Source of the DNA: Streptococcus pneumoniae
GTDB lineage: Bacteria; Bacillota; Bacilli; Lactobacillales; Streptococcaceae
Direction: 5' to 3'
NCBI RefSeq assembly: GCF_001096185.1
Contig: NZ_CRPU01000002.1
Span: forward strand, 1 to 64,000
DNA length: 64,000 nucleotides
Part shown: positions 17,733-30,628 of the stretch, piece by piece
Layout of the letters: the number at the start of each line of letters is the position of its first letter
Position numbering within the stretch: the stretch's first letter is position 1
Notes under the pieces: generated by a model
Database searches by the model: none
Seen by the model: the letters and a program-made list of their open reading frames with translations, nothing else
Told to the model about the DNA's origin: nothing
Made by a program: the position numbers and the translations under genes

Positions 17733-18797
17733 ATGACAACATTATTTTCAAAAATCAAAGAAGTAACGGAACTTGCTGCGATCTCAGGTCATGAAGCACC
17801 TGTCCGTGCTTATCTTCGTGAAAAGTTGACACCGAACGTGGATGAAGTGGTGACAGATGGCTTGGGTGGTATTTTTGGTATCAAACATTCAGAAGCTACA
17901 GATGCACCGCGTGTCTTGGTCGCTTCTCACATGGACGAAGTTGGATTTATGGTCAGCGAAATTAAGCCAGATGGTACCTTCCGTGTCGTTGAAATCGGTG
18001 GTTGGAACCCAATGGTTGTCAGCAGCCAACGTTTTAAACTCTTAACTCGAGACGGTCGTGAAATTCCTGTGATTTCGGGTTCTGTTCCGCCACATTTGAC
18101 TCGTGGTAAGGGTGGGCCAACTATGCCTGCTATTGCAGATATCGTCTTTGATGGCGGTTTTGCGGATAAGGCTGAGGCAGAAAGCTTTGGCATCCGTCCT
18201 GGCGACACCATCGTACCAGATAGTTCGGCAATCTTGACAGCTAATGAAAAAAATATCATCTCAAAAGCTTGGGACAATCGCTATGGAGTTCTCATGGTGA
18301 GCGAGTTGGCAGAAGCTCTTTCAGGTCAAAAGCTCGGAAATGAACTCTATCTTGGCTCTAACGTCCAAGAAGAGGTTGGTCTTCGTGGTGCTCATACTTC
18401 CACAACTAAATTTGCTCCAGAAGTTTTCCTAGCAGTTGACTGCTCACCTGCTGGCGATGTCTATGGAGGTCAAGGTAAGATTGGAGATGGAACCTTGATT
18501 CGTTTCTATGACCCAGGTCACTTGCTTCTCCCAGGGATGAAGGATTTCCTTTTGACAACTGCTGAAGAAGCTGGAATCAAGTACCAATACTACTGTGGTA
18601 AAGGAGGAACGGATGCAGGTGCAGCTCATCTGAAAAATGGCGGTGTTCCATCTACAACAATCGGTGTTTGCGCTCGTTATATCCACTCTCATCAAACCCT
18701 CTACGCTATGGATGACTTCCTAGAAGCGCAAGCTTTCTTACAAGCCTTGGTGAAAAAATTGGATCGTTCAACGGTTGATTTGATTAAAAATTATTAA
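17733..18797 (+). CDS. pepA: Glutamyl aminopeptidase (M42 family)
   Basis: A 354-residue metalloaminopeptidase of the M42 group that forms tetrahedral dodecamers and removes N-terminal Glu/Asp. Metal and catalytic positions are visible in SHMDEVGFMV (His/Asp), DNRYG, NVQEEVGLRGA (catalytic Glu pair), AVDCSPAGD and the late YIHSHQT histidine. It is a cytoplasmic peptide-recycling enzyme. It is followed after 20 bp by a small gene, probably on the same transcript. Confidence 0.93.
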   Translation: MTTLFSKIKEVTELAAISGHEAPVRAYLREKLTPNVDEVVTDGLGGIFGIKHSEATDAPRVLVASHMDEVGFMVSEIKPDGTFRVVEIGGWNPMVVSSQRFKLLTRDGREIPVISGSVPPHLTRGKGGPTMPAIADIVFDGGFADKAEAESFGIRPGDTIVPDSSAILTANEKNIISKAWDNRYGVLMVSELAEALSGQKLGNELYLGSNVQEEVGLRGAHTSTTKFAPEVFLAVDCSPAGDVYGGQGKIGDGTLIRFYDPGHLLLPGMKDFLLTTAEEAGIKYQYYCGKGGTDAGAAHLKNGGVPSTTIGVCARYIHSHQTLYAMDDFLEAQAFLQALVKKLDRSTVDLIKNY

Positions 18798-18817
18798 ACA
18801 TAAGGGAGGTGGTAGGG

Positions 18818-19114
18818 ATGGTAGAACCAAACCTAGAAAGCCTTGTAAAAGATCTTTACAATCATGCTCGACATGATTTGAGTGAAGATTTAGTTGCTGC
18901 TCTCCTAGAGACTGCTAAAAAACTGCCTACTACAAATGAGCAATTGCTGGCAGTTCGTCTCTCAGGCCTGGTCAATCGTGAATTGCTCAAGAATCCCAAA
19001 CATCCGGCACCTGAGTTGCTCAACTTGGCTCGTTTTATCAAGAGAGAAGAAACCAAGTACAGAGGAACCGCAGCTTCTGCGCTTATGTATGGGGAGATTT
19101 TTAAAATGCTTTGA
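18818..19114 (+). CDS. Small helical protein, possible bacteriocin immunity protein
   Basis: A 98-residue soluble, helix-rich protein without signal or membrane segment. The pattern (LESLVKDLYNHARHD at the start, RLSGLVNRELLKN in the middle, ALMYGEIFKML at the end) resembles the four-helix enterocin-A-immunity type. I place it there from memory of annotation style, not by strong motifs. The start is the ATG at 18818, 7 bases after GGGAGGT; a GTG at 18809 is too close to that site. Its stop codon is part of the terminator stem. No bacteriocin gene is adjacent. Confidence 0.6.
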   Translation: MVEPNLESLVKDLYNHARHDLSEDLVAALLETAKKLPTTNEQLLAVRLSGLVNRELLKNPKHPAPELLNLARFIKREETKYRGTAASALMYGEIFKML

Positions 19115-19140
19115 TTCCATTGTGGGTCAAAGCATTTTTT
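19103..19140 (+). terminator. Terminator of pepA and the small gene
   Basis: Perfect 12-bp arms AAAATGCTTTGA (19103-19114) and TCAAAGCATTTT (19127-19138) with a T-run. The first arm contains the stop codon of the preceding gene. Confidence 0.92.
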
Positions 19141-19621
19141 GTAAGACCTATCTCGTGAGCGCTCAAATAGTAGTAACAAGGAATCATGAGAAATTAGCCG
19201 AGACCATAGTAGTGATGAAACTTCTGTAATGGAAGTGGATCCAAGTGAGGAATCGTCAAACGGTAGGGTATAGGCTGTTTGAAGGGTGCTATGAGAAAGA
19301 TAGGGTAAGGTGAAATTAAATACGAACAAATTGATTGGGAAATTCAAATCGCTTTCTATCAATGTTTTAGAAGATACAGTGCCCTAGTCCAACTTCAATA
19401 TACTATAAAAGAATAGATGGAAGCAATTATGATTTACTTCTATCTTTAAAATAAATGGTCTGATAGGAAAAATGTGTCCTCTCATAAAATATAGTATAGT
19501 ACAGATGGAAGGCTTTTGTAGACTGGAGGACGAAGGAGTTTAGAAACTCTCCTTAAAAGTTAGTTGAGACGGAGTATGGTGATGTAAATCATTATCAAAA
19601 ATTATTTCTAAATCGAAATAG
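19141..19621. other. Non-coding stretch, no recognisable feature
   Basis: About 480 bases between the terminator and the MarR-gene promoter. There is no gene with a credible ribosome site, no BOX element and no clear palindrome. It may hold decayed coding sequence, but no family could be recognised. Confidence 0.5.
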
Positions 19622-19650
19622 TTGACAATTATAATGATAAGTATTATAAT
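19622..19650 (+). promoter_or_regulatory. Promoter of the MarR-family gene
   Basis: A consensus pair: TTGACA (19622-19627), 17 bp, TATAAT (19645-19650). The spacer contains ATAATGATAAGTATTAT, a partly palindromic AT-rich stretch that could be the autoregulatory operator (inference). Confidence 0.85.
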
Positions 19651-19691
19651 GTTTTTTATTCGTATCGATATAGAAATAAATTGGAGGTGTT

Positions 19692-20135
19692 ATGAAAGAT
19701 AGTCATTTGCTAGCCCATCATATTCGTTTGTTGAATGGACGGATTTTTCAAAAGTTACTGAGCCAAGATCCTGAGGCTCTTTATAGGGGTGAACAGGGTA
19801 AGATTTTAGCGGTTTTATGGAATAGTGAGACAGGCTCTGCAACTGCAACAGATATTGCGCTTGCGACTGGGCTTGCGAATAATACGCTGACGACTATGAT
19901 AAAAAAGCTAGAGGAACAAAAGCTTGTAATTGTTAGTCCGTGTGGAAAAGACAAGCGTAAGAAGTATTTAGTTTTAACGGAGTTGGGCAAGTCCCAGAAA
20001 GAAGTGGGACATCGTGTCAGTCAGAAATTGGATACGATCTTTTACAAAGGTTTTTCAGAGGAAGAAATTCGTCAGTTTGAAGCTTTTCAAGAAAGAATTT
20101 TGGCGAATCTGAAAGAGAAGGCAAAAGAGGATTAA
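19692..20135 (+). CDS. MarR-family transcriptional regulator
   Basis: A 147-residue winged-helix regulator. ATDIALATGLANNTLTTMIKKLEEQKLVIVSPCGKDKRKKYLVLTELG spans the helix-turn-helix and the DKRKK wing (about 55-100), between N- and C-terminal dimerisation helices. GGAGGT precedes the ATG. It sits upstream of proV-proWX, separated by a gene remnant. It could control this choline/betaine transporter or itself; the ligand is unknown. Confidence 0.88.
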   Translation: MKDSHLLAHHIRLLNGRIFQKLLSQDPEALYRGEQGKILAVLWNSETGSATATDIALATGLANNTLTTMIKKLEEQKLVIVSPCGKDKRKKYLVLTELGKSQKEVGHRVSQKLDTIFYKGFSEEEIRQFEAFQERILANLKEKAKED

Positions 20136-20211
20136 AATAGATCGAATTAGCTGTTTATAAGCAAAGGTCACTTTTGACTTTATTTTCCAACTCTTAGGAC
20201 AAGGAAACTAA

Positions 20212-20361
20212 GTGGTTAGCTATGGTCAGACTCAGATTGATGGCCTTGCTTATGCCCAGTACCATATCTTCCGTTTAGAGAACGGGAAAATTGTGGAGCA
20301 TTGGGACAATAAGGAAGTCATGCCTAAGGTAGAAGACTTGACCAATCGAGGGAAGTTTTAA
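20212..20361 (+). pseudogene. 3' remnant of an NTF2/SnoaL-like protein
   Basis: Fifty codons after an in-frame stop read through AYAQYHIFRLENGKIVEHWDNKE and end at TAA (20359-20361). This is the typical C-terminal strand pattern of SnoaL-like (NTF2-fold) proteins, which are usually around 120 residues. There is no start with a ribosome site and no upstream homology, so only the tail survives. It lies between the MarR gene and proV. Confidence 0.65.
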
Positions 20362-20374
20362 ATGAGGACACAGA

Positions 20375-22616
<2,242 letters not shown>

Positions 22617-22675
22617 TGGGGCAGAGACTTTAAGCAAACTGAACTCAGTTTCCTTAAACGACTATATAGAAGAAT

Positions 22676-22703
22676 GCTCAGATAATTTTGTCTGGGCTTT
22701 TTT
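22676..22703 (+). terminator. Terminator of proV-proWX
   Basis: GCTCAGA (22676-22682) pairs with TCTGGGC (22691-22697, with G-T pairs) and is followed by TTTTTT. Confidence 0.75.
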
Positions 22704-22767
22704 GATTGTTGAAAAGATAAAAAACTCAGTAACCTAGAAATAAGACAACTGAAGCTTTACTCTATAT

Positions 22768-23304
22768 TCAATTTTTAGGAATGAGAAGGTCTAGATAAAA
22801 TTGGACAACTTCCTGGTCTGTGAAATCTTGACCTTTTTTGAGCCACCAGGTCAATGTTTCGATAAAGTTAGTTACGACAAAATGTTGGAGGTAAGAAGTA
22901 GGTAGACTTGGGTGAGTTTGCTTCAAATCAGCAGCCAGCATGGGATAGACGTGGTGCTCCAGTTCTTTATGAAGTTGGCGAAGGAAGTAGTCATTTTTGG
23001 AGAATAGCAGACTGGTGATATGGTCTTGGTTTTTCTGAAAATGAAGAAAGAGATGGGCGAGATAAACCTTAGTTGAAATGGATTTTTCTCTTTCAAAAAG
23101 ATGATGGAAGAGGTAGCGGCAGAGCTGGTCCAGAAGAAGCTCCTTACTCTCATAGTGACAGTAAAAGGTGGATCGTCCCACATCTGCGAGATCAATGATA
23201 TCCTGAACAGTAGTGGCCTCGTAGCCCTTAGCATTCAAAAGTTGTATAAAAGCTTGATAGATGGCTTTTTTGGTTTTGCTGATACGGCGGTCAATGTTAG
23301 TCAT
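22768..23304 (-). CDS. sczA: TetR-family zinc-responsive activator SczA
   Basis: A 178-residue TetR protein with an N-terminal helix-turn-helix (TTVQDIIDLADVGRSTFYCHYESKELL, about 30-58). It is divergent from czcD. In the pneumococcus SczA activates czcD when zinc is high, and this arrangement is the same. The palindrome at 23391-23407 is the likely binding site. The name rests on synteny and recalled sequence. Confidence 0.87.
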   Translation of the reverse strand: MTNIDRRISKTKKAIYQAFIQLLNAKGYEATTVQDIIDLADVGRSTFYCHYESKELLLDQLCRYLFHHLFEREKSISTKVYLAHLFLHFQKNQDHITSLLFSKNDYFLRQLHKELEHHVYPMLAADLKQTHPSLPTSYLQHFVVTNFIETLTWWLKKGQDFTDQEVVQFYLDLLIPKN

Positions 23305-23390
23305 ATGGACACTTGAGGCAAATTGTTCAGAACTGAATAAAGCTGACGTTTTGCTTCTATCCTTTCTTTGAGTTTTAGTGGATAATGATA

Positions 23391-23407
23391 ATGAACAAGG
23401 TGTTCAT
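23391..23407 (+). promoter_or_regulatory. Palindromic operator upstream of czcD
   Basis: ATGAACA (23391-23397) and TGTTCAT (23401-23407) are perfect 7-bp arms separated by AGG. A weaker related half-site pair (TTCAGAACTGAA) lies about 60 bp upstream, nearer sczA. This fits the SczA control region between the two genes. Confidence 0.7.
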
Positions 23408-23436
23408 AAATCTATTATAACAAAGGAATGAGAAAT

Positions 23437-24294
23437 ATGAAGGCAAAATATGCTGTTTGGGTGGCTTTTTTCTTAAATTTGACTTATGCCATTGTTGAGT
23501 TTATTGCAGGTGGAGTATTTGGTTCTAGCGCTGTTCTTGCTGACTCTGTGCATGACTTGGGAGATGCGATTGCAATTGGAATATCAGCTTTTCTAGAAAC
23601 AATCTCTAATCGTGAAGAAGACAATCAGTACACCTTGGGCTATAAGCGGTTTAGCCTGCTAGGAGCCTTGGTAACAGCTGTGATTCTCGTAACAGGCTCT
23701 GTTCTAGTCATTTTGGAAAATGTCACGAAGATTTTGCATCCGCAACCAGTCAATGATGAGGGGATTCTCTGGTTAGGAATTATTGCGATTACTATCAATC
23801 TGTTAGCGAGTCTGGTGGTTGGTAAGGGAAAGACAAAGAATGAGTCTATTCTGAGTCTTCATTTTCTGGAAGATACGCTAGGGTGGGTAGCTGTTATCCT
23901 GATGGCGATTGTTCTTCGATTTACGGACTGGTATATCCTAGATCCTCTTTTGTCCCTTGTCATTTCTTTCTTTATTCTTTCAAAAGCCCTTCCACGTTTT
24001 TGGTCTACACTCAAGATTTTCTTGGATGCTGTGCCAGAAGGTCTTGATATCAAGCAAGTAAAGAGTGGCCTGGAGCGATTGGACAATGTGGCCAGCCTTA
24101 ATCAGCTTAATCTCTGGACTATGGATGGTTTGGAAAAAAATGCCATTGTCCATGTTTGTTTAAAAGAGATGGAGCATATGGAAACTTGTAAAGAGTCTAT
24201 TCGAATTTTCCTCAAAGATTGTGGCTTTCAAAATATTACCATTGAAGTTGATGCTGACCTAGAAAGTCACCAAACACATAAGCGAAAGGTGTGA
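23437..24294 (+). CDS. czcD: Zinc/cation efflux protein CzcD (CDF family)
   Basis: A 285-residue cation diffusion facilitator with six membrane helices (about 5-190) and a cytoplasmic C-terminal metal-binding domain. The HxxxD zinc-site motifs are in SVHDLGDA (helix 2) and HFLEDTLGW (helix 5). It exports Zn2+ by proton antiport and protects against zinc. The ATG at 23437 is chosen because AAAGGA then sits at a normal distance; the ATG at 23428 overlaps that site. Confidence 0.92.
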   Translation: MKAKYAVWVAFFLNLTYAIVEFIAGGVFGSSAVLADSVHDLGDAIAIGISAFLETISNREEDNQYTLGYKRFSLLGALVTAVILVTGSVLVILENVTKILHPQPVNDEGILWLGIIAITINLLASLVVGKGKTKNESILSLHFLEDTLGWVAVILMAIVLRFTDWYILDPLLSLVISFFILSKALPRFWSTLKIFLDAVPEGLDIKQVKSGLERLDNVASLNQLNLWTMDGLEKNAIVHVCLKEMEHMETCKESIRIFLKDCGFQNITIEVDADLESHQTHKRKV

Positions 24295-24355
24295 GTTGGA
24301 GCGGAATCATAGAGATTATTAGAGAAACAGCCTTGCTAGAGGTCGTTTTGTAATT

Positions 24356-25378
<1,023 letters not shown>

Positions 25379-25401
25379 TTAGTATATCATATTTTTCTGT
25401 A

Positions 25402-25467
25402 TTTTACTGATAGTTTAGTAAAATTTTAGTAAAAAGGATTGACCTTGGAAAATCCCTTGGATACAAT
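25402..25467 (+). promoter_or_regulatory. galK promoter with GalR operator candidate
   Basis: -35 TTGACC (25439-25444), 17 bp, -10 TACAAT (25462-25467). Upstream, TTTTACT (25402-25408) and AGTAAAA (25417-25423) form an inverted repeat. A further AGTAAAA (25428-25434) repeats the half-site next to the -35. This suits binding by the adjacent GalR (inference). Confidence 0.75.
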
Positions 25468-25484
25468 AGAAGAAAACGATTACA

Positions 25485-25502
25485 CGTTAAGGTGGCTTAA
25501 CG
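25485..25502 (+). promoter_or_regulatory. Leader hairpin of galK
   Basis: CGTTAAG-GTGG-CTTAACG is a perfect 7-bp stem with a 4-nt loop in the 5' untranslated region, 21 bp before the galK start. It could also be a DNA operator. Confidence 0.5.
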
Positions 25503-25523
25503 GACAGTCAAAGGAGAATTCAT

Positions 25524-26702
25524 ATGACACAACATCTTACTGCTGAAGCTCTTCGCAAAGACTTTCTTGCTGTTTTTGGTCAAGAAGCAGACCAAACTTT
25601 CTTTTCACCAGGTCGTATCAATTTGATTGGTGAGCACACAGACTACAACGGTGGGCACGTTTTTCCAGCGGCTATTTCCTTGGGAACTTACGGTGCAGCT
25701 CGCAAGCGTGACGACCAAGTCTTGCGTTTCTACTCAGCTAACTTTGAGGACAAGGACATTATCGAAGTGCCTCTCGCTGACCTCAAGTTTGAAAAAGAGC
25801 ACAACTGGACCAATTATCCAAAAGGAGTTCTTCATTTCTTGCAAGAAGCTGGGCACGTGATTGATAAAGGTTTTGATTTTTATGTTTATGGGAATATCCC
25901 AAATGGTGCTGGATTGTCTTCTTCAGCATCCTTGGAACTTTTGACAGGAGTCGTGGCAGAGCATCTCTTTGATTTAAAACTAGAGCGTCTCGATTTGGTT
26001 AAAATCGGAAAACAAACAGAAAACAACTTTATCGGAGTCAACTCTGGCATTATGGACCAGTTTGCCATCGGTATGGGAGCTGACCAACGTGCAATTTACC
26101 TAGATACCAATACTTTAGAATACGACTTGGTGCCACTTGATTTGAAGGACAATGTCGTTGTTATCATGAACACTAACAAACGCCGTGAATTGGCGGACTC
26201 TAAATACAATGAACGTCGTGCTGAGTGTGAAAAAGCAGTGGAAGAATTGCAAGCAGCTTTAGATATTCAGACCTTGGGTGAATTGGATGAGTGGGCCTTT
26301 GACCAATACAGCTATCTGATTAAAGATGAAAATCGTTTGAAACGTGCTCGCCATGCTGTGCTTGAAAACCAACGTACCCTCAAAGCTCAAGCAGCCCTTC
26401 AGGCAGGAGATTTGAAAACATTTGGTCGTTTGATGAATGCGTCACACGTTTCCCTAGAGCATGACTATGAAGTAACTGGTTTGGAATTGGATACTCTTGT
26501 TCATACAGCTTGGGCACAAGAAGGAGTTCTCGGTGCTCGCATGACAGGGGCAGGTTTTGGCGGATGTGCCATTGCTTTGGTGCAAAAATATGCTGTTGAT
26601 TCCTTTAAGGAAGCTGTTGGCAAACACTACGAGGAAGTAGTTGGCTACGCTCCAAGCTTCTATATCGCTGAAGTTGCAGGTGGCACTCGCGTCCTTGATT
26701 AG
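25524..26702 (+). CDS. galK: Galactokinase
   Basis: A 392-residue GHMP kinase that phosphorylates galactose to galactose-1-phosphate. The galactokinase signature [15 protein letters not shown] is at about 29-43, the ATP-binding [13 protein letters not shown] at about 127-139, and [14 protein letters not shown] near residue 345. AAAGGAG precedes the ATG. It is followed after 18 bp by galT. Confidence 0.96.
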   Translation: MTQHLTAEALRKDFLAVFGQEADQTFFSPGRINLIGEHTDYNGGHVFPAAISLGTYGAARKRDDQVLRFYSANFEDKDIIEVPLADLKFEKEHNWTNYPKGVLHFLQEAGHVIDKGFDFYVYGNIPNGAGLSSSASLELLTGVVAEHLFDLKLERLDLVKIGKQTENNFIGVNSGIMDQFAIGMGADQRAIYLDTNTLEYDLVPLDLKDNVVVIMNTNKRRELADSKYNERRAECEKAVEELQAALDIQTLGELDEWAFDQYSYLIKDENRLKRARHAVLENQRTLKAQAALQAGDLKTFGRLMNASHVSLEHDYEVTGLELDTLVHTAWAQEGVLGARMTGAGFGGCAIALVQKYAVDSFKEAVGKHYEEVVGYAPSFYIAEVAGGTRVLD

Positions 26703-26720
26703 TCAAAAGGAGGCTCTATA

Positions 26721-28202
26721 GTGACCTTAGTAGATAAATTTGTAACACATGTCATTGCAGAAAGTACATATGAGGAAATGGATCGAATCTACCTGACCAA
26801 TCGTGTCTTGGCACGAGTGGGAGATGGTGTTTTGGCAGTTGAGACCAATCTGGATAAATTGATTGACCTCAAGGACCAGCTGGTTGAGGAAGCCGTTCGA
26901 TTAGAGACAATTGAGGATAGTCAGACTGCGCGTGAAATCCTTGGTGCTGAACTGATGGACTTGGTGACTCCTTGTCCTAGTCAGGTCAATCGTGACTTTT
27001 GGGCAACCTACGCCCAATCTCCTGAGCAAGCGATAGAGGATTTTTACCAACTCAGTCAGAAGAATGACTACATCAAACTCAAGGCCATTGCTAAAAATAT
27101 CGCTTATCGTGTTCCGTCTGATTACGGAGAGCTTGAAATTACCATCAATCTCTCTAAGCCTGAAAAGGATCCCAAAGAGATTGCGGCTGCCAAGTTGGTG
27201 CAAGCTAGTAATTATCCTCAGTGTCAGCTTTGTCTAGAGAATGAGGGCTACCATGGTCGAGTTAACCACCCAGCCCGTAGCAATCACCGTATTATCCGCT
27301 TTGAAATGGCTGGTCAGGAGTGGGGCTTCCAGTATTCTCCCTATGCTTATTTTAATGAGCACTGTATTTTCTTAGATGGCCAGCATCGTCCCATGGCCAT
27401 TAGTCGTCAGAGTTTTGAACGTCTGTTGGCTATCGTAGAGCAGTTTCCAGGCTATTTTGCAGGGTCTAATGCAGACCTGCCGATTGTGGGGGGGTCTATT
27501 CTAACTCATGATCACTATCAGGGAGGCCGTCACGTATTTCCTATGGAATTGGCTCCCTTGCAAAAGACTTTCCGATTTGCTGGTTTTGAGCAGGTCAAGG
27601 CTGGAATTGTCAAGTGGCCAATGTCAGTGTTGCGTTTGACTTCGGATTCTAAAGAAGATTTGATCAACTTGGCTGATAAGATTTTGCAGGGATGGCGCCA
27701 GTATTCAGATCCTGCAGTGCAGATTTTGGCAGAGACTGATGGGACACCACATCACACCATCACACCCATTGCCCGTAAGCGTGATGGACAGTTTGAGTTG
27801 GACTTAGTCTTGCGGGACAATCAGACTTCTGCAGAACATCCTGATGGCATCTATCATCCCCACAAGGATGTCCAACATATCAAGAAGGAAAATATCGGCT
27901 TGATTGAGGTCATGGGCTTGGCAATCTTGCCACCACGTCTGAAAGAAGAAGTGGAGCAAGTCGCTAGCTATCTTGTAGGAGAAGCTGTTACAGTTGCCGA
28001 TTATCATCAGGAATGGGCAGACCAACTCAAAGTCCAACATCCAAACCTAACAGATAAAGAAAAAGTCCTTGAAATCGTCAAGGACTCTGTGGGGGCTATC
28101 TTTGCGCGTGTACTTGAGGATGCAGGAGTCTACAAGCAGACGGAACAAGGACAGACAGCCTTTATGCTCTTTGTGGAACAGGTCGGAATTTTACCAAACT
28201 AG
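26721..28202 (+). CDS. galT: Galactose-1-phosphate uridylyltransferase (Firmicutes class)
   Basis: A 493-residue GalT of the Gram-positive type, longer than the enterobacterial enzyme. It transfers UMP from UDP-glucose to galactose-1-phosphate. Conserved blocks are [47 protein letters not shown] and [13 protein letters not shown]. It starts with GTG at 26721 right after AAAAGGAGG. With galK it forms the main Leloir operon. A second, frameshifted copy is at 45913. Confidence 0.95.
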   Translation: MTLVDKFVTHVIAESTYEEMDRIYLTNRVLARVGDGVLAVETNLDKLIDLKDQLVEEAVRLETIEDSQTAREILGAELMDLVTPCPSQVNRDFWATYAQSPEQAIEDFYQLSQKNDYIKLKAIAKNIAYRVPSDYGELEITINLSKPEKDPKEIAAAKLVQASNYPQCQLCLENEGYHGRVNHPARSNHRIIRFEMAGQEWGFQYSPYAYFNEHCIFLDGQHRPMAISRQSFERLLAIVEQFPGYFAGSNADLPIVGGSILTHDHYQGGRHVFPMELAPLQKTFRFAGFEQVKAGIVKWPMSVLRLTSDSKEDLINLADKILQGWRQYSDPAVQILAETDGTPHHTITPIARKRDGQFELDLVLRDNQTSAEHPDGIYHPHKDVQHIKKENIGLIEVMGLAILPPRLKEEVEQVASYLVGEAVTVADYHQEWADQLKVQHPNLTDKEKVLEIVKDSVGAIFARVLEDAGVYKQTEQGQTAFMLFVEQVGILPN

Positions 28203-28271
28203 GAGCTTTCTCCTTGCACAGTACTATAAAAAGTAGTATCATAGTGTCGTTTGAAATATCAGGAGGAAATG

Positions 28272-28676
28272 ATGAAAGATTTTCACTTTGATGCTATATC
28301 AGCTTTTGAAAATTATGAAATTAAAGAGATGAAAGATGGTCACGTTGTGGTGACGACAAAAGTAGTGAACTCGTCGCTCAACTACTATGGCAATGCCCAT
28401 GGTGGCTATCTCTTTACCCTTTGTGATCAGATTAGTGGTTTGGTGCTCATCTCGCTAGGATTAGACGTAGTGACGCTTCAGTCTTCTATCAACTACCTCA
28501 AAGCAGGAAAACTCGACGATGTGCTGACCATTAAAGGAGAATGTGTCCATCAAGGTTGCACAACCTGTGTAGTGGATGTGGATATCACCAATCAGGAAGG
28601 TAGAAATGTCTGCAAGGCAACCTTTACCATGTTTGTCACAGGCCAGAGGTCAGAAGACAGACAGGTGAGGATATAG
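28272..28676 (+). CDS. PaaI-type thioesterase (hotdog fold)
   Basis: A 134-residue hotdog-fold acyl-CoA thioesterase-like protein. NYYGNAHGGYLFTLCDQISG carries the conserved G-G and Asp of the 4HBT/PaaI group, followed by the TLQSSINYLK strand. AGGAGG at 28261-28266 supports ATG 28272 (an ATG at 28269 is too close). The substrate is unknown. It closes with a terminator shared with the converging pbuX. Confidence 0.85.
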   Translation: MKDFHFDAISAFENYEIKEMKDGHVVVTTKVVNSSLNYYGNAHGGYLFTLCDQISGLVLISLGLDVVTLQSSINYLKAGKLDDVLTIKGECVHQGCTTCVVDVDITNQEGRNVCKATFTMFVTGQRSEDRQVRI

Positions 28677-28683
28677 AGAAACA

Positions 28684-28707
28684 AAAAAGAGGTTCGCACC
28701 TCTTTTT
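28684..28707. terminator. Bidirectional terminator between thioesterase gene and pbuX
   Basis: AAAAGAGGT-TCGC-ACCTCTTTTT is a perfect stem with A and T tails on both sides, lying between two convergent genes. Confidence 0.9.
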
Positions 28708-28708
28708 C

Positions 28709-29971
28709 TTATTTCTTTTTATGATTTAGTACCGCATTGAGGACAATGGCGAGTAGGCTGGCTACAACGATTCCGTTTGAGAAGAACATTTGGAAGGCTG
28801 TCGGCATGCTGACAAAGAGATTGCTGTTATTTAGACCGACACCTGCAGCGATTGAAACAGCTGCGATAAGGAAGTTATGTTCATTGTTAGCAAAGTCAAC
28901 ACGGGCGAGGATTTGCATCCCTTGAATCGATACAAAACCAAACATCACCAGCATGGCACCACCGAGGACAGGGCTTGGAATGATTTGGGCAAGGGCGCCA
29001 AACTTAGGAAGGAGTCCAAGGAGAACCAGGAAACCAGCCGCGTAGTAGATTGGCAGGCGAGTCTTGATACCTGATAATTTAACCAAACCAACGTTTTGTG
29101 AAAATCCTGTGTACGGGAAGGTATTAAAGATTCCTCCGAGAAGTACGGCCAAACCTTCTGCGCGGTAACCGTTGCGAAGGCGCGTGCTGTCGATTGGGTC
29201 TTTCGTGATATCAGACAAGGCTAGATAGACACCAGTAGACTCAACCATAGACACCGTTGCGATGATACACATCATGACAATCGATGAGATTTCAAAGGTT
29301 GGCATCCCAAAGTAGAGTGGAGTTGGGACATGGACAAGTGGTGCTGCTGCAACTGGAGAGAAATCAACCAAGCCCATGGTAGCAGCAATGGCTGTTCCAA
29401 CAACTAGACCAATCAAAATGGAGATAGATTTGATAAATCCTTTGGTAAAGATGTTAATCAAGAGGATAATCAGAACAGTAATAGCGGCCAGCAAGAGACT
29501 TTGACCAGTTGGCTCTGGAACGTTATTTCCCATATTTCCAATAGCGACAGGAATCAAGGTTAAACCAATCGTGGTAATAACAGATCCTGTTACGATAGAT
29601 GGGAAGAGATTGGCCACTTTTGAGAAGATGCCTGAAACAAGAACCACGTAAATCCCTGATGCGATAAGGGCACCAAACATAGCGCCACTTCCATGGCTTT
29701 GCCCAATCATAATCAAAGGAGCGACCGATTGGAAAGCAACTCCTAGAACGACTGGTAGTCCAATACCAAAGTATTTGTTGAGTTGGAGTTGGAGGAAGGT
29801 TGCCACCCCACACATGAAGATATCTGTAGAAATCAGGTAGGTCAACTGCTCAGCTGAATAGCCAAGAGCTGTCGCAATCATGATGGGAACCAGGATGGAT
29901 CCTGAGTACATAGCTAGTAAGTGCTGCAAGCCAAGAACGGCTGCTTGCGAGTGTTTTTCTTGAGTTTGCAT
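28709..29971 (-). CDS. pbuX: Xanthine permease
   Basis: A 420-residue NCS2-family purine permease with about 12-14 membrane segments. It shows VLGLQHLLAMYSGSILVPIMIATALG near the N-terminus and the motif stretch GGIFNTFPYTGFSQNVGLV. It is downstream of xpt with a one-base overlap at 29971, the usual xpt-pbuX salvage operon under guanine riboswitch control. It imports xanthine (possibly also guanine). Confidence 0.93.
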   Translation of the reverse strand: MQTQEKHSQAAVLGLQHLLAMYSGSILVPIMIATALGYSAEQLTYLISTDIFMCGVATFLQLQLNKYFGIGLPVVLGVAFQSVAPLIMIGQSHGSGAMFGALIASGIYVVLVSGIFSKVANLFPSIVTGSVITTIGLTLIPVAIGNMGNNVPEPTGQSLLLAAITVLIILLINIFTKGFIKSISILIGLVVGTAIAATMGLVDFSPVAAAPLVHVPTPLYFGMPTFEISSIVMMCIIATVSMVESTGVYLALSDITKDPIDSTRLRNGYRAEGLAVLLGGIFNTFPYTGFSQNVGLVKLSGIKTRLPIYYAAGFLVLLGLLPKFGALAQIIPSPVLGGAMLVMFGFVSIQGMQILARVDFANNEHNFLIAAVSIAAGVGLNNSNLFVSMPTAFQMFFSNGIVVASLLAIVLNAVLNHKKK

Positions 29972-30552
29972 TAGAGATCTGCCTCCTTAAATACGACCTG
30001 ACCATTTTCAAAACGATCCAAACGAGCGAGTGATAGAACAGGGTAGCCTGCTTTTTCAAGCAAATCACGGCCATCTTGGAAGGATTTTTCAATCACAATA
30101 CCGATAGCTTCGACTGTTGCTCCAGCCTGTTCAATGATTTGAATCAATCCTTTGGCAGCTTGGCCATTAGCAAGGAAATCGTCGATAATCAAAACCTTGT
30201 CCTCTGGTGAGAGGAATTTTCCAGCGATAGAAACGGTGCTGGTCACTTGCTTGGTAAAGGAGTAAACTTCAGCAGTTAAGATTCCTTCGTTCATAGTGAT
30301 GTTTTTAGCTTTTTTAGCGAAAATCATGGGAACGTTTAAGGCTTCCGCTGTAAAAACGGCTGGGGCAATACCCGACGCTTCAATGGTCACGACTTTGGTA
30401 ATACCAGCAGAAGCAAATTTTTCCGCAAAAACCTTACCGATTTCTCGCATCAAGCTAAAGTCAACTTGGTGGGTTAAAAAGGAATCTACTTTGAGAATGT
30501 TGTCACCCAAGATATGCCCATCCTTGAGGATGCGCTCTTCTAATAATTTCAT
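29971..30552 (-). CDS. xpt: Xanthine phosphoribosyltransferase
   Basis: A 193-residue type I phosphoribosyltransferase that turns xanthine into XMP. The PRPP loop is [18 protein letters not shown] and the start [31 protein letters not shown] is typical. TAGGAGGT precedes the ATG on the minus strand. The transcript begins near 31030 and carries a guanine riboswitch plus an extra structured segment before the gene. Confidence 0.95.
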   Translation of the reverse strand: MKLLEERILKDGHILGDNILKVDSFLTHQVDFSLMREIGKVFAEKFASAGITKVVTIEASGIAPAVFTAEALNVPMIFAKKAKNITMNEGILTAEVYSFTKQVTSTVSIAGKFLSPEDKVLIIDDFLANGQAAKGLIQIIEQAGATVEAIGIVIEKSFQDGRDLLEKAGYPVLSLARLDRFENGQVVFKEADL

Positions 30553-30628
30553 AAGACCTCCTAAAGTCTAAAAGCCAGTTTACTTGTTGTTTAAATGTTT
30601 CTATAGTGATCCAGTTTGCTAGTACTAT

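Noticed and set aside
18862-19362. 166-codon minus-strand frame
   Set aside because: It runs antisense through the small gene and its terminator, has no ribosome site and resembles nothing.
22637-22652. AAACTGAACTCAGTTT palindrome after proWX as an operator
   Set aside because: It lies just after the stop codon and before the terminator with no promoter near, so no regulatory role can be supported.
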